NCBI GenBank assembly: GCA_013398615.1
Contig: VZSR01000680.1
Span: 1,789,726 to 1,853,725, forward strand
Source: Brachypodius melanocephalos
Lineage: Eukaryota; Chordata; Aves; Passeriformes; Pycnonotidae
Reading direction: 5' to 3'
Length of the DNA stretch: 64,000 nt
Below, piece by piece: positions 34,601 to 46,600 of this stretch. Every line of letters starts with the position of its first letter. Position 1 is the stretch's first letter. Both the position numbers and the translations under genes were made by a program. Under the pieces are notes generated by a model. That model did no database searches and was not told where the DNA came from. It worked only from the letters and a program-made list of their open reading frames with translations.

Positions 34601-37600
34601 TTATCCCAGGTGATGGTGGGAGCAGCCTGGAGCTCCGTAGTTCCACTAACCCACTCCTCTTCCTGGTATTATCAAAATTTCCAGCTGTAGACTAGAGGAT
34701 TTTTTTTAGGATCACAGGGTATTTTTTCTCTGTTTCCCAGTGTCTGTAGCAGAAGGTAGTGGTGGAAGAGCCTTACCCAGACAACTACCAAGCAAAGCAG
34801 AGTTACACATAAAAACAGAGTGGAGAGAGGAGAGAGGTCTTCACTGGGCTTTGTATCCACATGACAGTAGCAGCTGGACTGGAGGACTTTAAAGCCCCCT
34901 CACACAGCTTTTTTTCCCTGCAGGAACAAGTTTCCAGCTTTTTCACTGAGATAAAATAGAATGATTTCATGAGCAGTGTAACAAAACTAAGTTTCCTGCC
35001 CAGTTTTATCCCGTCTCCTCCCCGCAGCTCCCTGCCCTGCAGTATTTTTCTTTCCCTTGTCCTTTTTTCCCCTTGCTTGCAATACACTCTGCTGTTTCTC
35101 ACTGTGCCTTCCCTTGGTATCTTCATTCCTCTCCATTATCTCCAGGTGTCCCACAGAACAGTGCTCTGATCTTCCTTCCCCATGCCCTACCTGTTGATTT
35201 GTTCATGAACGAATGGTGCAAGGGTAGATTCTCAAGGGATTGCAGGCTCTCACAAGATCCAGGGCCTGACCTCTCCCTCCCATCAGACTCCCCAGCCACC
35301 AGCTGTCCCAAAACATGCCCTGAAGACCTTGAGCCCTGAGGCAGGTGTGCTTGAAGTTCTCCGTTGGTTTAAGAAAGTTGTTAGGACAGACTGCAAGGCC
35401 GATCAGCACTGAACTGAATTAAACGCGTCACGCAGGCAATCCGCCTCCTCCCGGAGAATCTCTTTATGTTGTAACAGCGTTCCCACGAAAACCCCTCTCT
35501 GCATGAACCCCTTTCTTGCCTCGCCTGTTCTTGCCCCCCGTGTGACCCTGTTGTCCCCTTTGTTCCCCGCTGTTGGCAGCATGACCCAGGTGCAGTGCTG
35601 CCGCAGCCAGCTGGAGAAGCAGTCCTGTTCCGACGGCGTCGAGTTTGCCAACGCGCGCGACGAGTGCGACTCGCACGCCGCCAAAAACTCCACCTGCGAA
35701 GCCGAATACTTCAAGGTGAGACACCAGAGGTACTCCTGTTTGTCTCTAAGAAGTGGAATTGAGGTCATTTAGGGTTGGCCCCGAAGGTCATTAGGCTTGG
35801 TTTGCTGCACATGGAGAGGTTTTTCACGCCTGCACCTCGTGTCTCTGTTAAGGTCGTTGGCTTTGTCCTTGTCTTTGAGGAATGGAGCCCTGCTCAGCAC
35901 AGCAGACTGTCACATTGCATTTTAGCTGAGCCAGAGGGGAGAGTGCAAAAGGGTGGAAAATCTTGAATGAGTAACTGGCCAGGGAACTACTTTTGCATGA
36001 AAAGAGAACATCAGTGCTGTAGTGACAGATGGGTGAGAAACTCAGACACATTTCAGACTTCAGTTTTCACTAAAGCACTGTGGCCTGTCAGACTCACTGG
36101 TTTTCAATATTGGTGGTCCAAAGGGGTAGGACCGAAGTTAATCCTCTCAGGGTACTCATAATTCCAGCTTGTGTACGTGTTCTAAGTTAACGTGACTTTG
36201 ATTTACAAGTGGATGGAGAGATCTGTAAGCCTGTGACACCAGGATTTGATAGCAGAATAAAAATGCCTGTTGTTGGCATCTACAATTAATCTGTGCCCTG
36301 CCCTTCATCTTTATTACTGTCTTTGTCTCAGTGCCTGGAAGAGAGAGCATAGTCACACCTTTCTTCAGATTATTTTTGGGAGAAAGTTCCACCAGTAAGA
36401 TCATGACCTTGACCATGAACCAGTCATGAACAGCTTTGGTCCTGTGGGGTTTTTTTTTGTTGTTTGTGGGGGGAGTTTTTGTTGTTTTTTTTGTTTGGTT
36501 GGTTGGTTTTGGGTTTTTTGTTTGTCCTCTGGTTGTTTGGAAGCATAGTTTTTCTAGCCTTGGGGGGAAAAAAAAAGATGCAAAATGAATGCTTAATTTT
36601 TAAAATCTTCATCAAAAGAAAGCAATCAATTTCTAGACATGATGCTGGTACATGAGATGTAGAAACTATTTGCTGGAAGTTTGTACCACAACAACCCTGT
36701 AGAAAGGAGTGCAGCTTCTAGAAATTTGACCACCTTCAAGGTACTTGGACATTTTCCCCAAAATTTGTCATAGGTACTTTTCAAAGGCTGAGATATGTCC
36801 TTATCTCAAAACTTTTGTCATGAACACTTTGGTTGTGTGTAATAGGTGAGCACAAAGTTTTGTTGCTTTGGACTGTTGAAAATAATCTTAATTTTTGTTT
36901 AGCTCTTTAAAAATTCTGGAAAATTCCTGTGTGTTATTAGTGGGGGTTTTTGTTAGCATTTAATGAATTTCAGCAAGGGAGAGACCTCTTGTGGACAGAT
37001 ACCAAGAGCAGTGTTACTACAGGATTCACACCAAAACTGACGACTTAAATCCAAACATAAATAATAAGAAATAATAGTAAAACTATTGTCAACTTTACAT
37101 AATCAAGAGGCCTGATTCATCCAAGGAACTCCAGGTGCTTCCTGATCACACCAAAAATAAATCTTCAAATTTCTCACATGTAACTTTACTCCTTTTTTCC
37201 TTTGTTTGAGAAGGCAGTCAAGGGACTGCGGGTAGGACACAGCTGTCTGCTGTCTGTTCAAACACGAGGAGCAAGGCATGGCTTTGAAGCTGCATGGAAT
37301 TTTGCCAGTACCAGGGGAAAAATGTTTGATATTATTGTTATTGACTTATTATTATTAGTGACTTAAAGAAGCAGAGGTTTACAGGCAGTGAAAGGGTGTC
37401 ATAACAACTCGATTGTCAGGTTGTACCATCCATGAAAGCAGTGATGGTGCTAGCAAATAAGTAAATGGTCATCAGAACTTGCTTCCAGGCAGCTGGCAGC
37501 CTTTGGAGAATGGCTGCAAACACCTCGAGAACTGAATTAATATGAAGGTTAGGCTTCACTGCTGACTAAAGGATCAAAGGATTTCACAACAGGCCAGCAG

Positions 37601-40600
37601 CCAGGAAAACTGGTGTGGAAAAGGAAATGTTGTGATTAATTATGCCAGGGTCATCCTAGTGGTAGTTCCATGCTACTTCGTGCTTTGGAATTCCAGGGTG
37701 GGCCATGAACTTGAGTTAAAGTCTCCTCATCACTGCTATGCTCTTCCCTTCCTACAGTGGGAGAGCTGGAAGTAAAGGAGGCTTTCCAAGTTCACAGGTG
37801 AAATATGTGGAGCCCTGTCCAGGTCTACAGAACCCTGAGTGTGCTCTTCATCAGCTTCTCCATCTTTTTCCATGAGTCAGTCAAGAAATGTTGGCTTTTG
37901 AGATTGCCAGTGTGGAAGCTGTGAGGGTCAGTGGGAAAACTCAGTTATGACAAACACCAGCTGTGGTTTGTTCAATAAGATTTGATTATCAAAAATATGC
38001 AGGTGTAAGGCAAGCAATGAATCTTTAGCTCACTGTCACTGTTTGTCTTGTAATTTATGGTTGGGAAATATTGTCACATTTAAGAACTTTGAGAAAGATG
38101 CCTCAGGGAATTGCTTGGTACGTTAGAGCAAATATCGAGAAATGTTGCAATCATCGAGGGTTTATTTCTAAAGTCATCCAGAAAAGCCAGAAAAGATGGA
38201 ATTATCCCAGACTTAATAGGACAAAATTGGAGCATCTGCCACTGGATGGAAGTAGTTGGAAAAACTAGTAAAAAAAGTGGGTAGTAGGAACCATCACACC
38301 AAACAAGAGTAAATAAGGGAAAACATGTGTCCTAGAGACTGGGAGGTCATGAAAACAACACCCCAGGAGATGAGGCAACAAGAGAGGAGTTCCAGCCCTT
38401 ACAGCAGTCTGCAGCACGGAAAAGTTTCTGCTGTGTATTTAATACCATCATACAAAATGGAATACTTACATACTTCAGGATGCTGTTACTGTCTTGCCTT
38501 CATGCTGCTCTAAGCTTTAAAAGGGCCTTTCAGTTCAGTACAGGGAGAGAAATAAATAATTCTTTACAAGGGAAGGCTTACAATACAGGCAGAGATAGAC
38601 ATCTCAAAGTAATGAAAAGCATTTCTTAGAACTATAGAAATTTAGTTGAAAGTTTAGTTATTTTATACTCCAGCTGTTCTGTTTAATGGTGCAGGAAATT
38701 TTCTTCAAGCAAAACAGAGTCTGGAAGACTAACAAAACTAATAAAAAAAGCTTAAATGTGCTTTCATGTGACAGTAGCAATTGCAGACACCAGTTCCAGA
38801 GAACCAAACACTTTTGCTGCTTTCTGACAGCAAGGCAGCAAACCAAATAAATGGGTAGCATCTTCTCAATTTAAAATAAAGGAAGCCTTCACGGAATTAA
38901 CATGTCCTGTCCTTGCTTCTGTGGTGTATTCCAGGGCTGCAGTTCAGCAGGTCTCGAAGAGGCAGAACATGTGTTACTCCTGAAAGCCATGTCAGGACAG
39001 GGATGCTTTTAAATAATGTCTGAGTATGCTTTTCAGAGAGAAATAGCTCCTCCTTATGACCTACTAACACAAACCTTGGATGAGGCCTGTTTGCTTGTTC
39101 ATTGAGTAATGAACTGGACCCAGGTTCTGTGCTTGGCCAGATGCAGAACTCATTCAGCTCCACAGCAGGTTAAGAAATTCAAGCCCAAGTACATCAGGAG
39201 TTCTTTAAAAGTGTGCAGAAAATTTTCTACTGGTGCCAAGGTGAGATAACTACTGACATCATTGTCAAAGCTCACGTTGCTCTGACTTGGTTAATATTTT
39301 CGTTTTCTTTCTAACAGACGTGTTGTTACTGTTGTTTGCTGGGAAAGGCTGCCCAAGTGCAAGGACAGAGTTGTGAACCCAACCCCAAGATAGGATATCA
39401 GTGTGGAATTGTCTTCAGAACTTGCTGTGGGAAAGGTGAAGAAGGCATTGATCTGTCCATCAGTGATTATGCTCCTAAAAAAGACCCAGGTATTTTATTG
39501 CATGCTAAAAAGAGTGAGACACAAAATGATACAGGGTGCAAGGAGTGTTTTCACTTTAAATTATTTCAGTTGGAATTCCTCTAATTTTTCATGCCATCTG
39601 AGTAATTTAATTATGCATGTTTTGGAGCTCATTTTTTTTTGGCTAGTGATGGCTGCAAGGCTGTTGTTGAAAATAAGAGGCGGAAAGAGGTCACTTAGTT
39701 TCTGGTGTCAGAACTTAGATGTCAGCACTTAGAGCTTATTTTGGCAGCTAATGATCTTATCTTGGAAGCTGAATAGAAGCTATTAATTTCAATGGCATTT
39801 TGCCCACTGATAAATGCTTAATTAAAACGACAATCAACAAACAATTCTTTGAATTGTGATGAAAAGCTAGAGAGCCTTTGCCAGCTCAGCAGAATGCAAA
39901 TGTTGCCATTATGTGAGAGGCAAATGCCCACAAACCAGGGGCATTTTAAACGTTTCTTCATGGTCACCAAAGACCTGCACCATTCAATGTTTTTTCTTCA
40001 TTGTTTTATGGATTTGCTGTATTATTTACAAGCCTTTTTGCACAGTTCTAATAAACAAGAACCCATCCCACCCATCTGCAAACAGGGCAGGACAATGTTC
40101 TCATCATTCAACTAAGGAACAAGCAGGTGTTTGAACATGCAGCAAACAACCCTATTGACAATAAAAGGATTCCTGTAGAAAGGCAGAGCAAACAACACAA
40201 ATAGACACTCTGGCTCCTTGTGAAGGGGAGATGAGGCTCCATTTTGCAAGGCAGATTTTTGGACAAGAACCTTGTGTTTGTTGTGCCATAGCAGTGCTTT
40301 TGAAGGGGTAAGGCAAGCTGGCTCTGAGTCACAGAAAGTGCTGGCCACTGGTTGGACTTGATGGTGTTGAAGGTCTTTTCCAACCTAATTCATTTTGTGA
40401 TCTCTGGTGTTGTGTCCCCAGAGGACAACCAGACTCGGGCAAGCTGATTTAATCAGCTCTGCATAATTGAGATGTGGCCCTATGGCTTGAGGATTCAGTG
40501 AACCAGCCCAGCCTCACTGCACAAACACTGCTTTCACATCCTCTGTGCATCACACCTCGAAGTGACTGCTGGTGGAACAGGCTCCTGGACAGTCACTGAA

Positions 40601-43600
40601 ACAAGCCCAGCTTTCCTAGTCAATAAGCTGAGTATTTGGGGGTTTTGTTTTTGCAAATTACCACAAGTGGCAGGATTGGAGAAGGTCCATTAGCTGCTTC
40701 TTTGGGGGGCCAGTGGGTTCAGGGTGTGTTTGGCCCTCGTGTGTCCTCATGCAAAGAGAACTCTTGAGATATTTTCATGTGGCAGGAGTATCACAGATCA
40801 AAACTCTCCAACGTGTCTAAGTGTATTTGAAAGAATGCTGTAAGTATGTGCCCAAAAACTGAGGTGTGGAGTTCTTTTTGAAACGAAGTCTAAATAAATA
40901 ACTGAGGTTAATCTGATTTTCATTAAGTCTCTGAGTACCCCAAGCTACTGTAAAGTCAGTGGAAGCCAAGCATGCCTCAACACCATGCCTTACGAAAATG
41001 AGGTTAAGCTCTGCTTAAAAGTCTGACATTAAGAATCTGCTTTGGAAAATCTCAGTCCATATGTAATCTATGATCACAGTGGGACTTTAATATTGAATCA
41101 CTCAGATGGAAAATGCCCCATGGCCATGAGCATTTGAATGTCAAATTTAAGTACGAAATAGCTGTAAAATAGGTAAATAATGCTTTTTAATTTTGTTCTG
41201 GTTTGTCCAAAACCCTGGTGTGAGTTCCATCCCAAGCACACGGTGTTTTACCTTGAGGAGAAAAGTGCTTTCTCCTCTAATGCCTATCTCTCCTCTTTTT
41301 AGTTGAAATTTCAAAGGAGGAACTAGACCAAGAAGATCCTTATCTGCATGATGGCTGCAGAGGTGAGTCAGGCCGTTTGTGATTGCTTTCAATAAAGTGA
41401 AGCCACATTAGATCTAGAGATTAGCCAAAGCCTTTTGCCTAGGATAGTTATGGGTAAAAAAAGCCATGAGGAAGAGCCTTTCCAAGGAGTAATGGGCCAT
41501 TATGTGATGCCTAAATAGTTCCTAAATACAGAGTAGGCATTGTCTCTCACGGTGGATTCCATCTTATCCAACTGAAGCTGACACAATATATTGAACTTCT
41601 ATTTAACTTCGAGTGGGTAATAACTCAGAAGGGTCACCCTTGAACCTGTGGAGTTCTTTGGATTCTTCACAGTATGGTGATCCTGCATTAAATATGTGCA
41701 TCTTTTATTCTTCTCTTGGTGTTTGAATATCAGGGTGTTTGAATATGAAATTAAACTTTTTTCTGTTTGAGATGCATCACCTGAAAAAAAGGAAGACAAA
41801 AGTGGCTTTTGTTCTGATTAGTCAGGCTGCTCTGCCTCCTTGGAAATGTGCATTTGGAATATTCCTCTGCTGAGTATTCTGATTTATTGCTTGTCACATG
41901 TGATTTACATGCCTATAAACCTAAACCCAGCAGTGATTCATTGTTTTCTGCCAGCATTTCAGAACTCAGAAATGTACTTAGGATAAAATCAATTTAATAG
42001 GCTTCTATTCCAGTTGAAAAATGATTTACTGTGCTCCATGTTCTACAGCTGTTACACTCTGGAGAGAATGGGAATATCCACCAGGTCATTAGTGAACCAG
42101 AGTCAGCAGTGCCTCTCCTCCTTGACTCCAATTGCTAATTACAAGAGATGACAGAGAAACGTGTGTTACACATTTTCCTAGCATTATTTCTTCATGTAAT
42201 CAGTTGTGATATTTCTTAGTTAATCAGCTGCCTGCAGGAGATGGACTGGTATTGCTAATTGCTAATTGTTGGTTCTGTCCACAGCATATTTCCTGATAAA
42301 CTTGGCATGCCAAAAGTACTTGTAATTTTCTGAACTTGAACAGGGGAAACTTAAATTTCCTAGGCAATGGAACTTCCAGCAAGTTTTGGAGAACTTTGAT
42401 GGTTAAATGGGGAAAGTAATTCTGTTCTCCTAATACTTCCACTACAGGTTTTACTGTGTCAGGATGGAGCTCACAGTATTAGCAGAGATTCAGAGAGCAC
42501 AGACTGTTGATCTCAGCCACAAAACTATGGTTCCACCTAATTTTCAGTGATGCATTAATGGCCCTGTCCTCATTACAAATTGTTTTACTTAAAAAAAAAA
42601 AATTATAACGTATTACAGTTGCAATTGCTCACATGTTTTGTGCCTATTTCACACCTTTTGTTTAATACTTATCCAGCCATTCTAAAAAACAGGGCATGGC
42701 TTCTGTTAGTACTAAGAATATCTGCAGCCTTACAACAAATATTTGTTGTTGGAAGTATATAACCTTTTCTCTGTTTTTTCAAATATGAAGTATTTTTAAT
42801 ACTAATTTCTATTTTATTAATAGAAAAAAGGTTTTCTTAATGATGGGCCAAATTTTGGGTAAATTCTCTGTAGTATTCTCTTTCTGTTTGTCAAAATAAC
42901 CCTTCTTGTGTTAATTTTTAGAGCTTTGAGTGCTTTTGTACATGTGAATATACAATTTATGAAACTTCTTTTCTAGATAAATCAAGTATCCTGTAAATTA
43001 ATGGTTTGTTTCAGTTGCTATGAAGAGCCTCTTAATGACATGAGATCTTTTAACATTTCCATTAGGTGGAGGTCCCTGCTCTCAGCAGTGCAGAGACACA
43101 GGATCCAGTTATGTCTGCTCCTGCTTTGTTGGCTATCAGCTTCAACCAGATGGTATCACCTGTGAAGGTAAAAGAAATAAAGCCATTGTTTCGATTATAA
43201 ATATTCTTGTTTTAAAAGAGCAAGAATAGATACAAAAATACCCAGAGAGAAGAGCTCAGAACATGCTTATGTCAGCTGGGGAAAGAGGTGAAGTCATAAA
43301 AAGTTGATTTGAATTGAGTATTGAAATGAGGATTGTGGGAAGATGAAGTTAAGGAGAGTCAGTGGAAAAGGTGGGGAATTTAGAATGGAGAAGAGGCAGA
43401 GTTCGAATTTGTTGCTGTGAATAAAACCAAAACAGAACACCTATCCTCCCTTGTAAAAGCCGATTGTTATTGATAAGGCAGACAAAATAAATAGAGTAAG
43501 ATTCTTTAGCTTGTTAAGGACACAACTGACAGAAAGGATTAATGTTCTGGATTCCATGAGTGGCATGGGAATTGCCAAGGACTAATGTTTTTAGGATTAA

Positions 43601-46600
43601 AGTTCTGGACTCCATGAGTGGCATGGGAATTGCCAGGCTAGGATTGTAAGTTTCTCCCAGAAGAAGAACTGCTTCTATTCCCCTTCCCCTCCTGCCGAGT
43701 GTGGTCAGGCACTGCCCAGGCTCCCCAGGGAATGGGCACGGCCCCAAGGCTGCCACAGCTCCAGGAGAGTTTGGACAGCGCTCTCAGGGATGCACAGGGT
43801 GGGACTGAGGGGTGTCTGTGCAGGAACAGGGGTTGGACTCCATGATCCTGGTGGGACCCTCCCAACTCAGGATATCCCAATCTGTGACATCAAACAAAAC
43901 AGACTGGGATAGAGGCTGCATTTGGCTTCATGCATGTGCAATGTGACATTTGGTTCTGAGCTCCCTGCCTTGCTGCTGAGGGATCTGAGCCCTCCCAGGG
44001 CACAGTTCACCTTGCCCATCCTGTATGGCTGTTCAGGGATGGAAAGTGTTCCAGATGAAGAGTGCCTTTTTCTGTCAATGACTGGAAATGGAGTCGTACA
44101 TAGTAGGTACAAACTTCAGATTATAAAATAACTATTGATGATTGGTCAGATTAACACTAACCTAGTCAGCCATATGAAAAGGAAGAGCTTTTACATTTAA
44201 TATACATGGATGTCAGATTTTGGTATGCATTCAAAGTTAAAATGAAAATAATTCACGAAGGAAATGTCTATCAGTTGCTGTAAAGTAGAAAGTCACAACT
44301 TGCCTCAGAGAGTCCCTCAGCCATATGTTGGTGGGATGCAGGGCAAGGTGAGGATTTCTGAAAGTTTGCCTCGTTCTTAGAGTCACTATAATCCAACCAT
44401 GAAATCACTGAGGTTGGAAAAGTCACTTAAGATCACTGAGTCTAACATAAACTAAACACTGCCAACTCCACCAGCAGACCATGTCTGCACATCCTAGCTC
44501 TAACCCCCTTAGACATGTCCGGAGACATCATCTACTGCCAGGCTCAATCAGATGATGCTGACTCTTTGCTCTCACTCAGTTAGCCTCCCTCTTCTCAAAT
44601 ACAGTGAATCAGCAAGTCCTGGGACCAACAGGGCCCAAATGTCTTTGCTGGCTCACGCCCCAGTAACAGCTGTAGTGGGATGTGAGTGTGAGGCCAAATC
44701 CACACCTTTGTATTCTGATGCTCAGAGGAATGCCCTGGCTGGAGGTGTGTCCATAGCTGGCCTTCCACCTCATGCTCCCACCATCATGCTTCTTCCTTAC
44801 TCTCTCTTACCTCTTTTGAAATACTTTTGCATGCTGTAGATATTAACGAGTGCATCACTGGGACACACAACTGTGGGATTGGACAAACCTGTGTCAACAC
44901 CCTGGGATCCTTCCGCTGCCAGCGGGACACGAGCTGCGGAACGGGTTACGAGCTGACAGACGACAGTCGATGCAAAGGTAGGTCCTGGGCAGAGAAACCA
45001 GAATCCTCCAGGCTTAGGTTCAAAACTAGGTACATCATTGTTCCATGCTCTTTGGATTTTGGTTGTTGTGACAGGTAAAAGATTTATAAAATCAGGCCTG
45101 CTCTGCTGAATTGCCAAAGTTAGCCGGTCACTTCCTCTAACTCGTTTGCAAGTTCCCGTGCAAAAACAATCTTAGTATGAGAACTGGTTAGCATCACAAC
45201 CTATTCCTGAGTTAGAAAACAAGTGCACCTGCAATAACAAGGGATTTGTCCCATGAGGATCAGTAAAGAAAATATGCAAGCAATACAAGACTAGGAAGAC
45301 TTGATAGACAAGTAAAATACCTTTTACAAACCAATAAAGTAATTGGTAAGAAAGCTATTAACCAATTAAAGTTGCACATGAGGTCTGTAAAAACTGTATG
45401 AAATGAACTGTGAAAAGAAAGAATTGGCTTTTCCTGCATGAAGATGATGGAGTCTCAGCTAACATACCGCAATATTGGTCAATGCATGTGTGACTGAGAC
45501 ACACACACTTCAAGGACAGCAATTTTTCCACCTGTCACCATGAAAATAACCAGATCATGCAACTGAGGGCAGCTGCAAAGGCTTCCAGGAGAGATAACTG
45601 TATTTCACACTGGCAGTTTGTGTTGCATGTTTGGAGGTGGTCTGGGGACTAAAACAGGTGATTACAAAACCCAGTTCAGTATTAACCCAACCTAAGCTTC
45701 AAATGGTCTCCACACTCATGTTTTTGAGTCCCACGAAACTCTAGGGCTACTGTTGTATCAACTGCTTGAATGAGAAAGCTGAGGTATCCTACTGCTGGAG
45801 AGTTTCTGTATTTTGATGGCTTTAGGAGATTTCATCCCATTGCCAGGTGGCAAACATTAAATTTTAGTTGCATTATGTGGACAGGACTACATCCGTAGTG
45901 AAGCCTCATTTGCTGTTGTCTCCTTTATGTGCTTTACATGAACAATAATTTATTCACAAATACTTATTGTCTATTCTGAACTGGAGTAGAATATTAAAGT
46001 AAGCAGAATTCATGTTTATGTGCATTTTAAAGCATGAAAATGCAGCGATATTGTAAGCCTTAATAAAGATGGGAATCAAGGCAAATTAATTCACTTATGA
46101 AAGAAATGCACAGTATCTGCATTGGATCTAAAGTTAAAATTAAAATTGCACTTGGGTGATTAAATCTTCCTGACTTCAAAGCTAAGCACGCTGCTGAATC
46201 AAGGCTGAGCAGTGCTGAATGTGATGCTTTAGGTACTCTATTAGAGTTTTGAATCATTTAGTTGTGAGAACTAAACTTGTAAAGCATAATGTGCACAGAC
46301 ATATACAACATATACATATACAACATTAATAATGAAATCGTAAAAAAATCCTAACCTACCTGGTTTTACTGAGATCTTTTGTGAGGCAGCAAGTCAGATT
46401 GATCCTGGATCACAGAACTCCAGGAAGGCATGCTGAGGATTAATCTATGTGACGATTTTAACTCTGTCTTGTGTTTTAAATGTAATGACGAAAACCCCGT
46501 CGAATTCCTGCTAACGATTTTTTTTTGTGACGTACCAGATATTGACGAGTGTGAGACTGGTACTCATAACTGCCCCCCCGATTTTATCTGTCAGAATACT

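Larger units (their letters stand above)
30409..35579 (+). other. FBLN1: FBLN1 intron 2 (5.2 kb)
   Basis: It runs from GTACAT to TGTTGGCAG. It contains three CR1-derived pieces (30500-30683, 32002-32213, 34334-34385), listed separately. Otherwise no exon or RNA gene was recognised. Open frames of up to 138 codons overlap the CR1 copies or are random. Confidence 0.85.
39490..41302 (+). other. FBLN1: FBLN1 intron 4 (1.8 kb)
   Basis: It runs from GTATTT to CTTTTTAG. It contains copy B of the unclassified repeat (39930-40084) and a short CR1 end (40339-40407). Nothing else was recognised. Confidence 0.85.
43168..44839 (+). other. FBLN1: FBLN1 intron 6 (1.7 kb)
   Basis: It runs from GTAAAA to ATGCTGTAG. 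It holds a two-unit tandem duplication (43536-43635) and two CR1-derived pieces (43688-43888 and 44395-44530). Nothing else was recognised. Confidence 0.85.

Noticed and set aside
35403..35768. 121-codon minus-strand open frame over exon 3
   Set aside because: It is a shadow of GC-rich exon 3. The sense frame carries the anaphylatoxin cysteines.
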